Of a stretch of 64,000 bases of DNA, positions 36,059 to 44,452 are shown piece by piece. Origin of the DNA: Bradyrhizobium sp. MOS002 (GTDB taxonomy: Bacteria > Pseudomonadota > Alphaproteobacteria > Rhizobiales > Xanthobacteraceae); contig NZ_PYFX01000005.1 of NCBI RefSeq assembly GCF_003020115.1, positions 1 through 64,000 on the forward strand, written 5' to 3'. A program made the position numbers and the translations under genes. The notes below the pieces were generated by a model. It saw nothing but the letters and a program-made list of their open reading frames with translations, made no database searches and was not told where the DNA came from. Positions within the stretch are counted from its first letter, which is position 1. Every line of letters starts with the position of its first letter.

Positions 36059-36253
36059 GGAATGTCCCTGTTTTCGAACCCCTTGACGCCAAATGGCGGA
36101 CACCGATCGACGACGGCGCCGCGAAAGTCGGCGCCGCAGCGGGCACTATTCCTGCAGGCTACCGACAAGGCAAGCTTTGCTTGGGGCCGGCGACATGCGT
36201 AACATTCCTGGCGATCGCTCGATTGTCGAACGCATATCGCGACCGGACTGCGC

Positions 36254-37219
36254 ATGGGGAAGCTGATCGACGAATTCCGCAAGGGCTGGTACGGCGTGGC
36301 ACCGCCGTCGCTCGGCCTGAGCCTTGCGTTTGCGGTCGCCTGCCTGCTGGTTGCGACGCTGGCGCGCTGGGCCCTCGCCCATGTGCGGCCCGACGTCTAT
36401 TTCACGCCGTATTTCCCGGCCGTGTTCTTTGCGGCCGCGTTCGGCGGCTTCCGCATCGGCATCATCACGGCGCTGGTCGGCGGCGTGCTCGGCGTCGTCG
36501 TGAATTTCGGCGATACCTTTGCCGATAACGCGCGCTTCGCCCTGCTGGCACTCTATTGGGCGGTCTGCGCGCTCACCATCTGGGGCGTCGAGCACTATCG
36601 CTCGCTCCTCGGCGAGCAGCGCCGGATTTCCAGACGCCTGATCGAGGAAGAAGACTACCGCAAGCTGCTGGTCGACGAGCTCCAGCACCGGCTGAAGAAC
36701 AAGCTGTCGACGGTGCATGCCGTGCTGCATCAGGTGCTGCACGATCAGCCGCAAATCTGGGCCCGGATCGATCCGCGGCTGCGGTCGCTCGCCGCGACCG
36801 ACGATTTGATTTCGCGGATCGACAAGGCCGGCTGCGACATTCGCGACCTCCTGATCTCCGAGCTCGGCCCCTATGGCCATGTCCGCTTCACGCTCAACGG
36901 CGAGCGGCTGTTCCTGCCGCCGAAGCTAGCGGTCACGCTGTCCCTGATGTTTCACGAGCTCGCCACCAACGCAGGCAAATATGGCGCGTTCTCCGCGCCG
37001 CGCGGATTGTTGCAGGTGTCGTGGACCGTCAGCGACGACCGTCTGACCGTGACATGGGATGAAACCGAGGGCCCGAGCGTCGACAAGGTCTCCGAGCCGG
37101 GTTTCGGCACCAAGCTGTTGAAGTCGGCGCTGTCGGCCTTCGACGGCAAGACGGAGGTCTCCTATCTCAGGACCGGACTTCATTGCACCATGCAATGCCG
37201 TATCCCCAAGGACGGTTAG
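36254..37219 (+). CDS. HWE-family sensor histidine kinase with membrane N-terminus
   Basis: A 321-residue kinase. The N-terminal about 120 residues hold four membrane helices of the DUF4118 type (VYFTPYFPAVFFAAAFGGF). The kinase has the HWE-family marks: LVDELQHRLKNKLSTVHA with the phospho-acceptor His, FHELATNAGKYGAFS in the N-box, and the WDE triplet in VTWDETEGP. No response regulator lies beside it, so it is an orphan here. HWE kinases of this kind often feed the general stress response in Hyphomicrobiales, but the output here is inference. No separate input domain besides the membrane part is visible. Confidence 0.9.
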   Translation: MGKLIDEFRKGWYGVAPPSLGLSLAFAVACLLVATLARWALAHVRPDVYFTPYFPAVFFAAAFGGFRIGIITALVGGVLGVVVNFGDTFADNARFALLALYWAVCALTIWGVEHYRSLLGEQRRISRRLIEEEDYRKLLVDELQHRLKNKLSTVHAVLHQVLHDQPQIWARIDPRLRSLAATDDLISRIDKAGCDIRDLLISELGPYGHVRFTLNGERLFLPPKLAVTLSLMFHELATNAGKYGAFSAPRGLLQVSWTVSDDRLTVTWDETEGPSVDKVSEPGFGTKLLKSALSAFDGKTEVSYLRTGLHCTMQCRIPKDG

Positions 37220-37418
37220 ACACGGCGCAAACGAAACCCGTTCGCGCGCGTCGTTCGCGGTTTCGCCGGACGCGTTGACGCCCTGTTAATGACGATGGGC
37301 CGCGCGCGTCGCATCGCCGCAAAACACCACCGTAATTCTCCGGACCCCTTAACCAAACTTAAGAGGGAACCGCGCAAGATCGCCGCCATTGCAAATGCGC
37401 GCTGAAACAACAAGATTC

Positions 37419-39164
37419 ATGACTTCTATGAACGACAACAAATATTCCGGCGCGAGTGAAGCCGAACTCGGATTTCTCAAGGAAATCGTTAGAATGCTGC
37501 CTGCCGGCCTGACCGTGCAGGACGCGCAAGGCGAACTTCTCCTGGTCAACGATGTCGCGGCCGCCCAGCTCGGCATGGACGGCAGCCGCCCCTCGCGCGA
37601 TCTCGCGCCACGCCAGGAAGCCTGCCGGCAGGCCCTGAGCTCCGGCCGTGCGGTGGTCGCCGAGGAAGCGCTCCACGACGGAACCGCGCGCCAGGTGCTG
37701 CTGACCACGCACCGTCCGGTCCGCTTCGACGGACGCGAGCTGCTTATCTCGGCCTCCTCCGACATCACCGAGCAGAAGAATTTCGAGGACCAGCTGTTCC
37801 GCTCGGCCTATTTCGACGAGCTGACCGGCCTGCCCTCACGGCGCGTGATCGAACATCGCGCCACCAGCCTGCTCGCGCAGGGTCGCGCCGGCGAGCGCTT
37901 TGCGCTCGCCTTTCTCGACGTCGACAATTTCAAGCACATCAACGACTATTACGGCCATGCGGTGGGCGATGCCCTGCTGGTCGAGCTGTCGAAGCGGCTT
38001 GGACGCGGCTTGCGGGACTCGGACATGCTGTCGCGCATCTCCGGTGACGAATTCCTGCTGCTGCTGTCGCCGATCCAGAGCCAGGAGGAAGTCGCCGAAT
38101 TCATGCAGTCGACGCTGGAGCGGCTGACAGCGCCGTTCTTCATCGACAATTCGGAAGTGTTCGCCTCAACCTCCGTCGGCATCAGCCTCTACCCCGATCA
38201 CGGAAGCAGCTTCGAGACACTGCGTCAGAACGCCGACATCGCGATGTACCGCATCAAGAATGACGGCAAGGGATCGGCGGCCTTCTTCGACTCCAGCATG
38301 GAGCGCGAGGCCCTGGCGCGGATGAAGATCGAGCAGTCGTTGCGGCTCGCCATCCTCGAGAAACGCTTCTGCTGCGCCTTCCAGTCCAAGGTCGACATCC
38401 GCACGCAGGACGTGAAGGGCATCGAGGCCCTGGTGCGGTTGCGCGACGACGAGGGCGTGATCCAGGCGCCCGGCTCGTTCATCAATCTTGCCACCGAACT
38501 CGGGTTGATCGACGAGCTGACCCATCTCGTGCTCGCCGAGATCGTCAAGTCGATCGACCTGATCAACGAGACGTTCGGTGCGGAAGCGACCATCAGCATC
38601 AACGTCGCCGCCAAGCAGGCCGGCAACCCCGAATTCATGCGCAGCTTTGCCCAGGCGCTCGACGACACGGGGTTTCCGCAACGCTTCATGATCGAGGTGA
38701 CGGAAGACGCCTTCGTCGCCAAGAATCATTTCCAGGCCGAGATCCTGCCGATGTTCCGCAAGCTCGGCGTCGCCATCTCGATCGACGATTTCGGCACCGG
38801 CTATTCTTCGCTCTCGGCGCTGGCCGACATCACCGCGGACGAGATCAAGATCGACCGCTCCTTCATCACCGATATCCATAAGCGTCCGCGCAACCAGGGC
38901 ATCCTGCGCGCGATCGAATCCCTGAGCGAAGCGCTCGGCATGACCGTGATTGCCGAAGGCATCGAATCCTACGAGGAGCTCGCCTACCTCCAGGCTGCGA
39001 CCAAGATTCGTTACGCGCAGGGCTATTATTTCTCCCGTCCGATCTTCCTGGAGGAGCTGAAGCTCGCAACGCCCGCCTCCAGCGAAGCACGCGCCAGCGT
39101 CACAAACCGCTCGACGCAACAGAACCGGCAGGGCTATTCCCGGGCGCACGGATACCGGCGGTAA
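37419..39164 (+). CDS. PAS-GGDEF-EAL protein (cyclic di-GMP synthesis/breakdown)
   Basis: A 581-residue cytoplasmic protein: PAS (MLPAGLTVQDAQGELLLVND), GGDEF domain with active-site variant RISGDEF, and EAL domain with GIEALVRLRD, EVTEDAF, IDDFGTGYSS, IKIDRSF and IAEGIES. The EAL metal and catalytic residues look complete, so it likely degrades c-di-GMP. The SGDEF site may still be active or may bind GTP as a regulator. The exact start is uncertain: ATGs at 37395, 37419 and 37428 all lack a clear ribosome site. It stands alone between the orphan kinase and the liv operon. Confidence 0.88.
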   Translation: MTSMNDNKYSGASEAELGFLKEIVRMLPAGLTVQDAQGELLLVNDVAAAQLGMDGSRPSRDLAPRQEACRQALSSGRAVVAEEALHDGTARQVLLTTHRPVRFDGRELLISASSDITEQKNFEDQLFRSAYFDELTGLPSRRVIEHRATSLLAQGRAGERFALAFLDVDNFKHINDYYGHAVGDALLVELSKRLGRGLRDSDMLSRISGDEFLLLLSPIQSQEEVAEFMQSTLERLTAPFFIDNSEVFASTSVGISLYPDHGSSFETLRQNADIAMYRIKNDGKGSAAFFDSSMEREALARMKIEQSLRLAILEKRFCCAFQSKVDIRTQDVKGIEALVRLRDDEGVIQAPGSFINLATELGLIDELTHLVLAEIVKSIDLINETFGAEATISINVAAKQAGNPEFMRSFAQALDDTGFPQRFMIEVTEDAFVAKNHFQAEILPMFRKLGVAISIDDFGTGYSSLSALADITADEIKIDRSFITDIHKRPRNQGILRAIESLSEALGMTVIAEGIESYEELAYLQAATKIRYAQGYYFSRPIFLEELKLATPASSEARASVTNRSTQQNRQGYSRAHGYRR

Positions 39165-39381
39165 CCCGGGCCTGATCGATACCTTGCAAAGCTTGGGCAA
39201 CCCGTCCCACGGGTGAGGTCAACACGTCATCTGCCGATTTCCTCGGCATCCTCGATCCGGCGCGGCCGGGCCGAGACAGTATCGCACATGCCCGTCGCGT
39301 GGTCCGCCGGAAGGTGGAATTGCAATGTCTGCAAGGTTGTGCAAATCGCTATGGCCAAAGAATTCATCAGGAGGGACCATC

Positions 39382-40566
39382 GTGCGCCGATCGCTCATCT
39401 TAACAACAACCATCCTCGCCCTCGCCGCGGGCACCTCCGCACGGGCCGACGATCTCAAGGTCGCGCTGATCTATGGCAAGACCGGCCCGCTCGAAGCCTA
39501 TGCCAAGCAGACCGAGACCGGCCTGCAGATGGGTTTTGAATACGCCACCAAGGGCACCATGACGCTCGACGGGCGCAAGATCGTCGTCATCACCAAGGAC
39601 GACCAGGGCAAGCCGGATCTCTCCAAGGCCGCGCTCGCGGAAGCCTATCAGGACGACAAGGCCGACATCGCGATTGGCACGACCTCGTCGGCCGCGGCAC
39701 TCGCGATCCTGCCCGTCGCCGAGGAGAACAAGAAGATCCTGATCGTCGAGCCCGCGGTCGCGGATCAGATTACCGGCGAGAAGTGGAATCGCTACATCTT
39801 CCGCACCGCGCGCAACTCGTCGCAAGACGCGATCTCGAACGCGGTGGCGATCGGCAAGCAGGGCGTCACCGTCGCAACGCTGGCGCAGGACTACGCCTTC
39901 GGCCGCGATGGCGTCGCCGCCTTCAAGGAGGCGCTCGGCAAGACCGGCGCGACGCTCGCCGCCGAAGAATATGCCCCGACTTCGACCACCGACTTTACGG
40001 CGGTCGGCCAGCGCCTGTTCGACGCGTTGAAGGACAAGCCGGGCCGCAAGGTGATCTGGGTGATCTGGGCCGGCGCCGGCAATCCACTGGCAAAGCTCCA
40101 GGACATGGATCCGAAGCGTTACGGCATCGAACTGTCCACCGGCGGCAACATCCTGCCGGCGCTCGCGGCCTATAAGGGCCTGCCCGGCATGGAAGGCGCG
40201 ACCTATTATTTCTACGAGATCCCGAAGAACCCGGTGAATGACTGGTTCGTCGCCGAGCACCAGAAGCGCTTCAACGCGCCGCCGGACTTCTTCACCGCGG
40301 GCGGATTTGCGGCCGCGATGTCCGTCGTCGCCGCCGTCACCAAGGCGAAGTCGACCGACACCGAGAAGCTGATCGCGGCCATGGAAGGCCTGGAGTTCGA
40401 CACGCCGAAAGGCAAGATGATGTTCCGCAAGGAAGACCATCAGGCGCTCCAGAGCATGTATCACTTCAAGGTCAAGGTCGATCCGAACGTCGCCTGGGCC
40501 GTGCTCGAGCCGGTGCGCGAGCTGAAGATCGAAGACATGGACGTTCCGATCAAGAACAAGCGCTGA
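39382..40566 (+). CDS. Branched-chain amino acid-type ABC substrate-binding protein (liv operon)
   Basis: A 394-residue Peripla_BP_6 protein, first gene of a complete importer operon. The start is the GTG at 39382, because AGGAGGGACCATC sits directly before it and a signal peptide follows at once (RRSLILTTTILALAAGTSARADD). Mature part: LKVALIYGKTGPLEAYAKQT and ATLAQDYAFGRDGVAAFKEA. Ligand may be an amino acid, amide or aromatic acid. A 109-nt family E repeat separates it from livG, an arrangement that would favour more binding protein than membrane components. Confidence 0.88.
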   Translation: MRRSLILTTTILALAAGTSARADDLKVALIYGKTGPLEAYAKQTETGLQMGFEYATKGTMTLDGRKIVVITKDDQGKPDLSKAALAEAYQDDKADIAIGTTSSAAALAILPVAEENKKILIVEPAVADQITGEKWNRYIFRTARNSSQDAISNAVAIGKQGVTVATLAQDYAFGRDGVAAFKEALGKTGATLAAEEYAPTSTTDFTAVGQRLFDALKDKPGRKVIWVIWAGAGNPLAKLQDMDPKRYGIELSTGGNILPALAAYKGLPGMEGATYYFYEIPKNPVNDWFVAEHQKRFNAPPDFFTAGGFAAAMSVVAAVTKAKSTDTEKLIAAMEGLEFDTPKGKMMFRKEDHQALQSMYHFKVKVDPNVAWAVLEPVRELKIEDMDVPIKNKR

Positions 40567-40577
40567 GTTTTCTTGCT

Positions 40578-40686
40578 TCACCTCTCCCGCTTGCGGGAGA
40601 GACCGGGAGAGGGCTCTGTCCTCTTGGGGGTTCCCGATTGCGGAGACCCCCTCTCCCCACCCTTCCCCCGCAAGCGGGGAGGGAGC
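40578..40686. repeat. Family E palindromic repeat, copy 2 (inside the liv operon)
   Basis: TCACCTCTCCCGCTTGCGGG forms a hairpin at the left, CCCTCTCCCCACCCTTCCCC and CGCAAGCGGGGAGGGAG at the right, and the two sides are partly complementary. It is located between the binding-protein stop and livG. Confidence 0.85.
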
Positions 40687-40734
40687 GCAGCGTGGCCGCG
40701 GATATATCTTGTTTCACCATTTGCCAGATCCCCA

Positions 40735-41511
40735 ATGACGCTGACCCTCGAAACCCGCGACCTCACCATCCGCTTCGGCGGTCATGTCGCGGTCAACAGC
40801 GTCACCTGCAGCTTCCGGCCGGGCGAGCTCACCGCCATCGTCGGGCCGAACGGCGCCGGCAAGACCACCTATTTCAACCTGATCTCCGGCCAGCTCCGCG
40901 CATCGAGCGGCAGCATCCTGTTCGACGGCACCGACATCACCCAGCATTCCGCGCCGATGCGGACGCGCGCAGGCCTGGGGCGCGCCTTCCAGCTCACTAA
41001 TCTCTTTCCGAACCTCTCGGTAGAGGAAAACGTCCGCCTCGCGGTGCAGGCCGCCGACGGCACTCACTACGACATGCTGCGGCCCTGGATGGTCCGCCGC
41101 GACCTGATCGCCCGCGCCGATGCTATTCTGGATCAGGTCGCGCTCGGCAGCCGCCGCGGCGTCGCCGCGACCGCACTGTCGCATGGCGACCAGCGCAAGC
41201 TCGAAGTCGCGCTGATGATGGCGCTCGAACCGAAGGTGTTCATGTTCGACGAGCCGACCGCGGGCATGAGCATCGACGAGGTGCCGGTCGTGCTGAACCT
41301 GATCGCGCAGCTCAAGCAGGACAAGAGCAGGATCATTCTCCTGGTCGAGCACAAGATGGACGTGGTGCGCTCGCTCGCCGACCGCATCATCGTGCTGCAT
41401 AACGGACAGCTTGTGGCGGACGGTCCGCCGGCCGAAGTGATCGCGTCACCGATCGTGCAGGAAGCCTATCTCGGCGTCGCGCCCAAGAAAGTTGAAGGGA
41501 GCACCGCATGA
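40735..41511 (+). CDS. livG: Branched-chain amino acid-type ABC transporter ATP-binding protein LivG
   Basis: A 258-residue ATPase: Walker A GPNGAGKTT, LivG-type insert GRAFQLTNLFPNLSVEENV, signature variant LSHGDQRKLEVALMMAL, Walker B VFMFDEPTAGMS, H-loop LLVEHKMDVV. LSHGD in place of LSGGQ is normal for LivG. The start ATG at 40735 leaves no strong SD. Its stop overlaps the livF start by 4 nt (ATGA), showing translational coupling. Confidence 0.93.
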   Translation: MTLTLETRDLTIRFGGHVAVNSVTCSFRPGELTAIVGPNGAGKTTYFNLISGQLRASSGSILFDGTDITQHSAPMRTRAGLGRAFQLTNLFPNLSVEENVRLAVQAADGTHYDMLRPWMVRRDLIARADAILDQVALGSRRGVAATALSHGDQRKLEVALMMALEPKVFMFDEPTAGMSIDEVPVVLNLIAQLKQDKSRIILLVEHKMDVVRSLADRIIVLHNGQLVADGPPAEVIASPIVQEAYLGVAPKKVEGSTA

Positions 41512-42230
41512 CCGACCTGTTGAGGCTCTCCGGGGTGCACACCCATATCGGCCGCTATCACATCCTCCAGGGGATCGATTTCGCTGTCGCGCAGGGGCAG
41601 ACCACGATGCTGCTCGGCCGCAACGGCGCCGGCAAGACCACCACTTTGCGCACCATCATGGGCCTCTGGCAGGCTTCCTCCGGCGAAATCAGCCTCGCCG
41701 GCGAGCGCATCGAGAGCCGTGCGACGCCCGACATCGCGCGGCTCGGCGTCGGCTACGTGCCGGAGAGCATGGCGGTATTCTCCGACCTCACCGTGAAGGA
41801 AAATCTGGTGCTGGCGGCGCGCGACGGACCGCTCGACGACGCTCAGCTCGACTGGATTTTTGGCTTCTTCCCCGCGCTGCGCCGGTTCTGGCTGTCGCGC
41901 GCGGGAAGTCTCTCGGGCGGACAGAAGCAGATGTTGTCGATTGCCCGCGCCATCATCGAACCGCGCAAGCTCCTGTTGATCGACGAGCCGACCAAGGGGC
42001 TGGCGCCGGCGATCGTGATGGCGCTGATCGAGTGCCTCAAGGAGATCAAGCGCAAGGGCGCCACCATCCTGATGGTCGAGCAGAATTTCTTTGCCGCCCG
42101 CGAGCTCGGCGACAACGTGCTGGTGATGGACAACGGCACCATCGTCCATCGCGGCGAGATGGCGGCGTTGGCCTCCGACGTGCCGCTGCAGGAGCGGCTG
42201 CTCGGCCTGAGCCTGGAGACGCATCAATGA
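41508..42230 (+). CDS. livF: Branched-chain amino acid-type ABC transporter ATP-binding protein LivF
   Basis: A 240-residue ATPase paired with LivG. Walker A GRNGAGKTTTLRTIMG, the LivF marker VGYVPESMAVFSDLTVKENL, signature LSGGQKQMLSIARAI, Walker B LLLIDEPTKGLAP, H-loop variant VEQNFFAARELGD (Gln in place of His, as is usual in LivF). It overlaps livG by 4 nt and livH by 4 nt. Confidence 0.94.
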   Translation: MTDLLRLSGVHTHIGRYHILQGIDFAVAQGQTTMLLGRNGAGKTTTLRTIMGLWQASSGEISLAGERIESRATPDIARLGVGYVPESMAVFSDLTVKENLVLAARDGPLDDAQLDWIFGFFPALRRFWLSRAGSLSGGQKQMLSIARAIIEPRKLLLIDEPTKGLAPAIVMALIECLKEIKRKGATILMVEQNFFAARELGDNVLVMDNGTIVHRGEMAALASDVPLQERLLGLSLETHQ

Positions 42231-43237
42231 CCGAGCTCGCCGCAACCGATCCGCTGCCGAAACCGAAGCGCGACATCGCACCGATCCTGCTGCCGATCGC
42301 GGTCGCCCTGGTGATGATCCCGCTGATCGGCTCCCCCAGCACCTGGCTGACGCTGACGGCTGCGAGCCTCGCGATGGGCATGATGATCTTCATCATGGCC
42401 TCCGGACTGACGCTCGTGTTCGGCCTGATGGACGTGCTCAATTTCGGCCATGGCGCCTTCATCGCGGTCGGGGCCTATGTCGCGACCCTGGTGCTGGCGC
42501 CGTTCGCGGCCTCGCTCCAGGCGGATTCGCTGTGGATCAACCTCGCGGTGCTGGCGCCGGCGGCATTGCTGTCGATGGCGGTCTCCGGCGCGCTCGGCCT
42601 GATCGTCGAGCGGGTGCTGATCCTGCCCGTCTACGGCCAGCATCTGAAGCAGATCCTGATGACGACGGGCGGCCTGATCGTCGCCGAGCAGACGCTCTAT
42701 GCGGTGTGGGGGCCGCAGATCATCCCGATGCCGCTGCCGACGTCGCTGCGCGGTTCCTTCATCCTCGGCGACGTCGCGATCGCGAAATACCGCGGGTTGG
42801 CGACGCTGATCGGCCTCGCCGTCTTCATCGCGATCCAGCTCGTGCTCAACCGGACCAAGCTCGGGCTTCTGATCCGCGCCGGCGTCGAGAACCGCGAGAT
42901 GGTCGAGGCGCTCGGCTATCGCATTCGCCGTCTGTTCCTCGGCGTGTTCATGACGGGATCGGCGCTGGCCGGCCTCGGCGGCGTGATGTGGGCGCTGTAT
43001 CGCGAGCAGGTCCACGCCTCCATGAGCGACGACCTCACCGTCTTGATCTTCATCGTCGTCATCATCGGCGGCCTCGGCTCGATCGGCGGCTGCTTCATCG
43101 GCGCGATCCTGGTCGCGATGATCGCCAATTACGGCGGCTTCCTGGTGCCGAAGCTCGCCCTCGTCTCCAACATCCTGCTGATGGTCGCGATTCTGATGTG
43201 GCGGCCGCGCGGCCTCTATGCGGTGACCAGCCGATGA
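42227..43237 (+). CDS. livH: Branched-chain amino acid-type ABC transporter permease LivH
   Basis: A 336-residue inner-membrane permease with about eight helices. LivH-type stretches are LTLVFGLMDVLNFGHGAFIA, the GIIVERVLILPVYGQHL-like region, and the ATPase-contact loop RAGVENREMVEALGYRIRRL. The N-terminal about 18 residues are polar. It starts within the livF stop and ends within the livM start, so the four transporter genes are one translational unit. Confidence 0.93.
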   Translation: MTELAATDPLPKPKRDIAPILLPIAVALVMIPLIGSPSTWLTLTAASLAMGMMIFIMASGLTLVFGLMDVLNFGHGAFIAVGAYVATLVLAPFAASLQADSLWINLAVLAPAALLSMAVSGALGLIVERVLILPVYGQHLKQILMTTGGLIVAEQTLYAVWGPQIIPMPLPTSLRGSFILGDVAIAKYRGLATLIGLAVFIAIQLVLNRTKLGLLIRAGVENREMVEALGYRIRRLFLGVFMTGSALAGLGGVMWALYREQVHASMSDDLTVLIFIVVIIGGLGSIGGCFIGAILVAMIANYGGFLVPKLALVSNILLMVAILMWRPRGLYAVTSR

Positions 43238-44316
43238 TGATTCTGTCAGGCGATCCGCCGAAGAGCCGCGTGCTCACGCTCGTTCTCGTCCTCATCATCC
43301 TGGCGCTGGTGGCGACGCCGTTCCTGTTCCCCGGGGCGAAAGCTCTGAACGTCGCGGCCAAGATCTGCGTCTTCGCCGCGCTGGTCGCCTCCTACGACCT
43401 CCTGCTCGGCTATACCGGCTCGGTGTCGTTCGCCCACACCATGTTCTACGGGATCGGCAGCTACGCGATCGCGATCGCGCTGTACGGGATGGGCCCGAAT
43501 TGGGGCGCGGTTGCAACTGGCATCGTGGTCGGCCTGCCGCTTGCCGCGCTGCTTGCGCTTGCGATCGGACTGTTCTCGCTGCGGGTCGCGGCGATCTTCT
43601 TTGCCATGATCACGCTCGCGGTCGCATCCGCCTTCCAGGTGCTGGCCTCGCAGCTGTCCTGGCTGACCGGCGGCGAAGACGGGCGCAGCTTTCAGCTGCC
43701 CGAGCTGCTCAGGCCCGGCACGGTGCTGATCTCCAAGAATCTCATGGGATTCGAGGTCAACGGCCGCATCCTGACCTACTATCTTGTGTTCGCCGTCTCG
43801 GCCCTGATGATCCTCGCTTTGCTGCGGGTGGTGAACTCGCCGTTCGGGCGCGTGCTGCAGGCCATCCGCGAGAACCGCTTCCGCGCCGAGGCGCTCGGCT
43901 TCCGCACCGTCTTCCACCTGAGCTACGCCAACTGCATCGCCGCGCTGGTGGCCGCCGGCGCCGGCATTCTCAATGCACTGTGGCTGCGTTACGCCGGCCC
44001 CGATACCTCGCTCAGCTTCTCGATCATGCTGGACATTCTCCTCATGGTCGTGATCGGCGGCATGGGCACGATCTACGGCGCGATCATCGGCGCCACCATC
44101 TTCATCCTCGCCCAGAACTATCTGCAGGCGCTGATGGGCGTCGCCGCCAAGGCGGCGTCGGAAGCCGGCCTGCCGCTGCTGCCGGGGTTGTTGCATCCCG
44201 ACCGCTGGCTGCTGTGGCTCGGGCTGCTCTTCATCGCCAGCGTCTACTTCTTTCCGACCGGCGTGGTCGGACGGCTGCGCAATCCCGGCGACAAGAGCGC
44301 GGGCGGCTCGCATTAA
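43234..44316 (+). CDS. livM: Branched-chain amino acid-type ABC transporter permease LivM
   Basis: A 360-residue second permease of the liv complex: YDLLLGYTGSVSFAHTMFYG, LRVAAIFFAMITLAVASAFQ, contact loop RAIRENRFRAEALGFRT-like sequence (QAIRENRFRAEALGF), and VVIGGMGTIYGAIIGATIFI. It starts at the ATG at 43234 overlapping the livH stop; a second ATG follows immediately. The C-terminus (LRNPGDKSAGGSH) is polar. Last gene of the operon; 136 nt separate it from the next gene. Confidence 0.92.
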   Translation: MMILSGDPPKSRVLTLVLVLIILALVATPFLFPGAKALNVAAKICVFAALVASYDLLLGYTGSVSFAHTMFYGIGSYAIAIALYGMGPNWGAVATGIVVGLPLAALLALAIGLFSLRVAAIFFAMITLAVASAFQVLASQLSWLTGGEDGRSFQLPELLRPGTVLISKNLMGFEVNGRILTYYLVFAVSALMILALLRVVNSPFGRVLQAIRENRFRAEALGFRTVFHLSYANCIAALVAAGAGILNALWLRYAGPDTSLSFSIMLDILLMVVIGGMGTIYGAIIGATIFILAQNYLQALMGVAAKAASEAGLPLLPGLLHPDRWLLWLGLLFIASVYFFPTGVVGRLRNPGDKSAGGSH

Positions 44317-44452
44317 CGCGCGATTCATGATGCGGCGCAGCGGCTCGCTAGACACGCCTGCGTTCACGCAACGAGATTAACGCTCAGGTAACTGGCTTTC
44401 CTAAGCTTTACGCCATTTGTGTGATGTATTCCTGTCCCTCCAGGGAGGGGGA

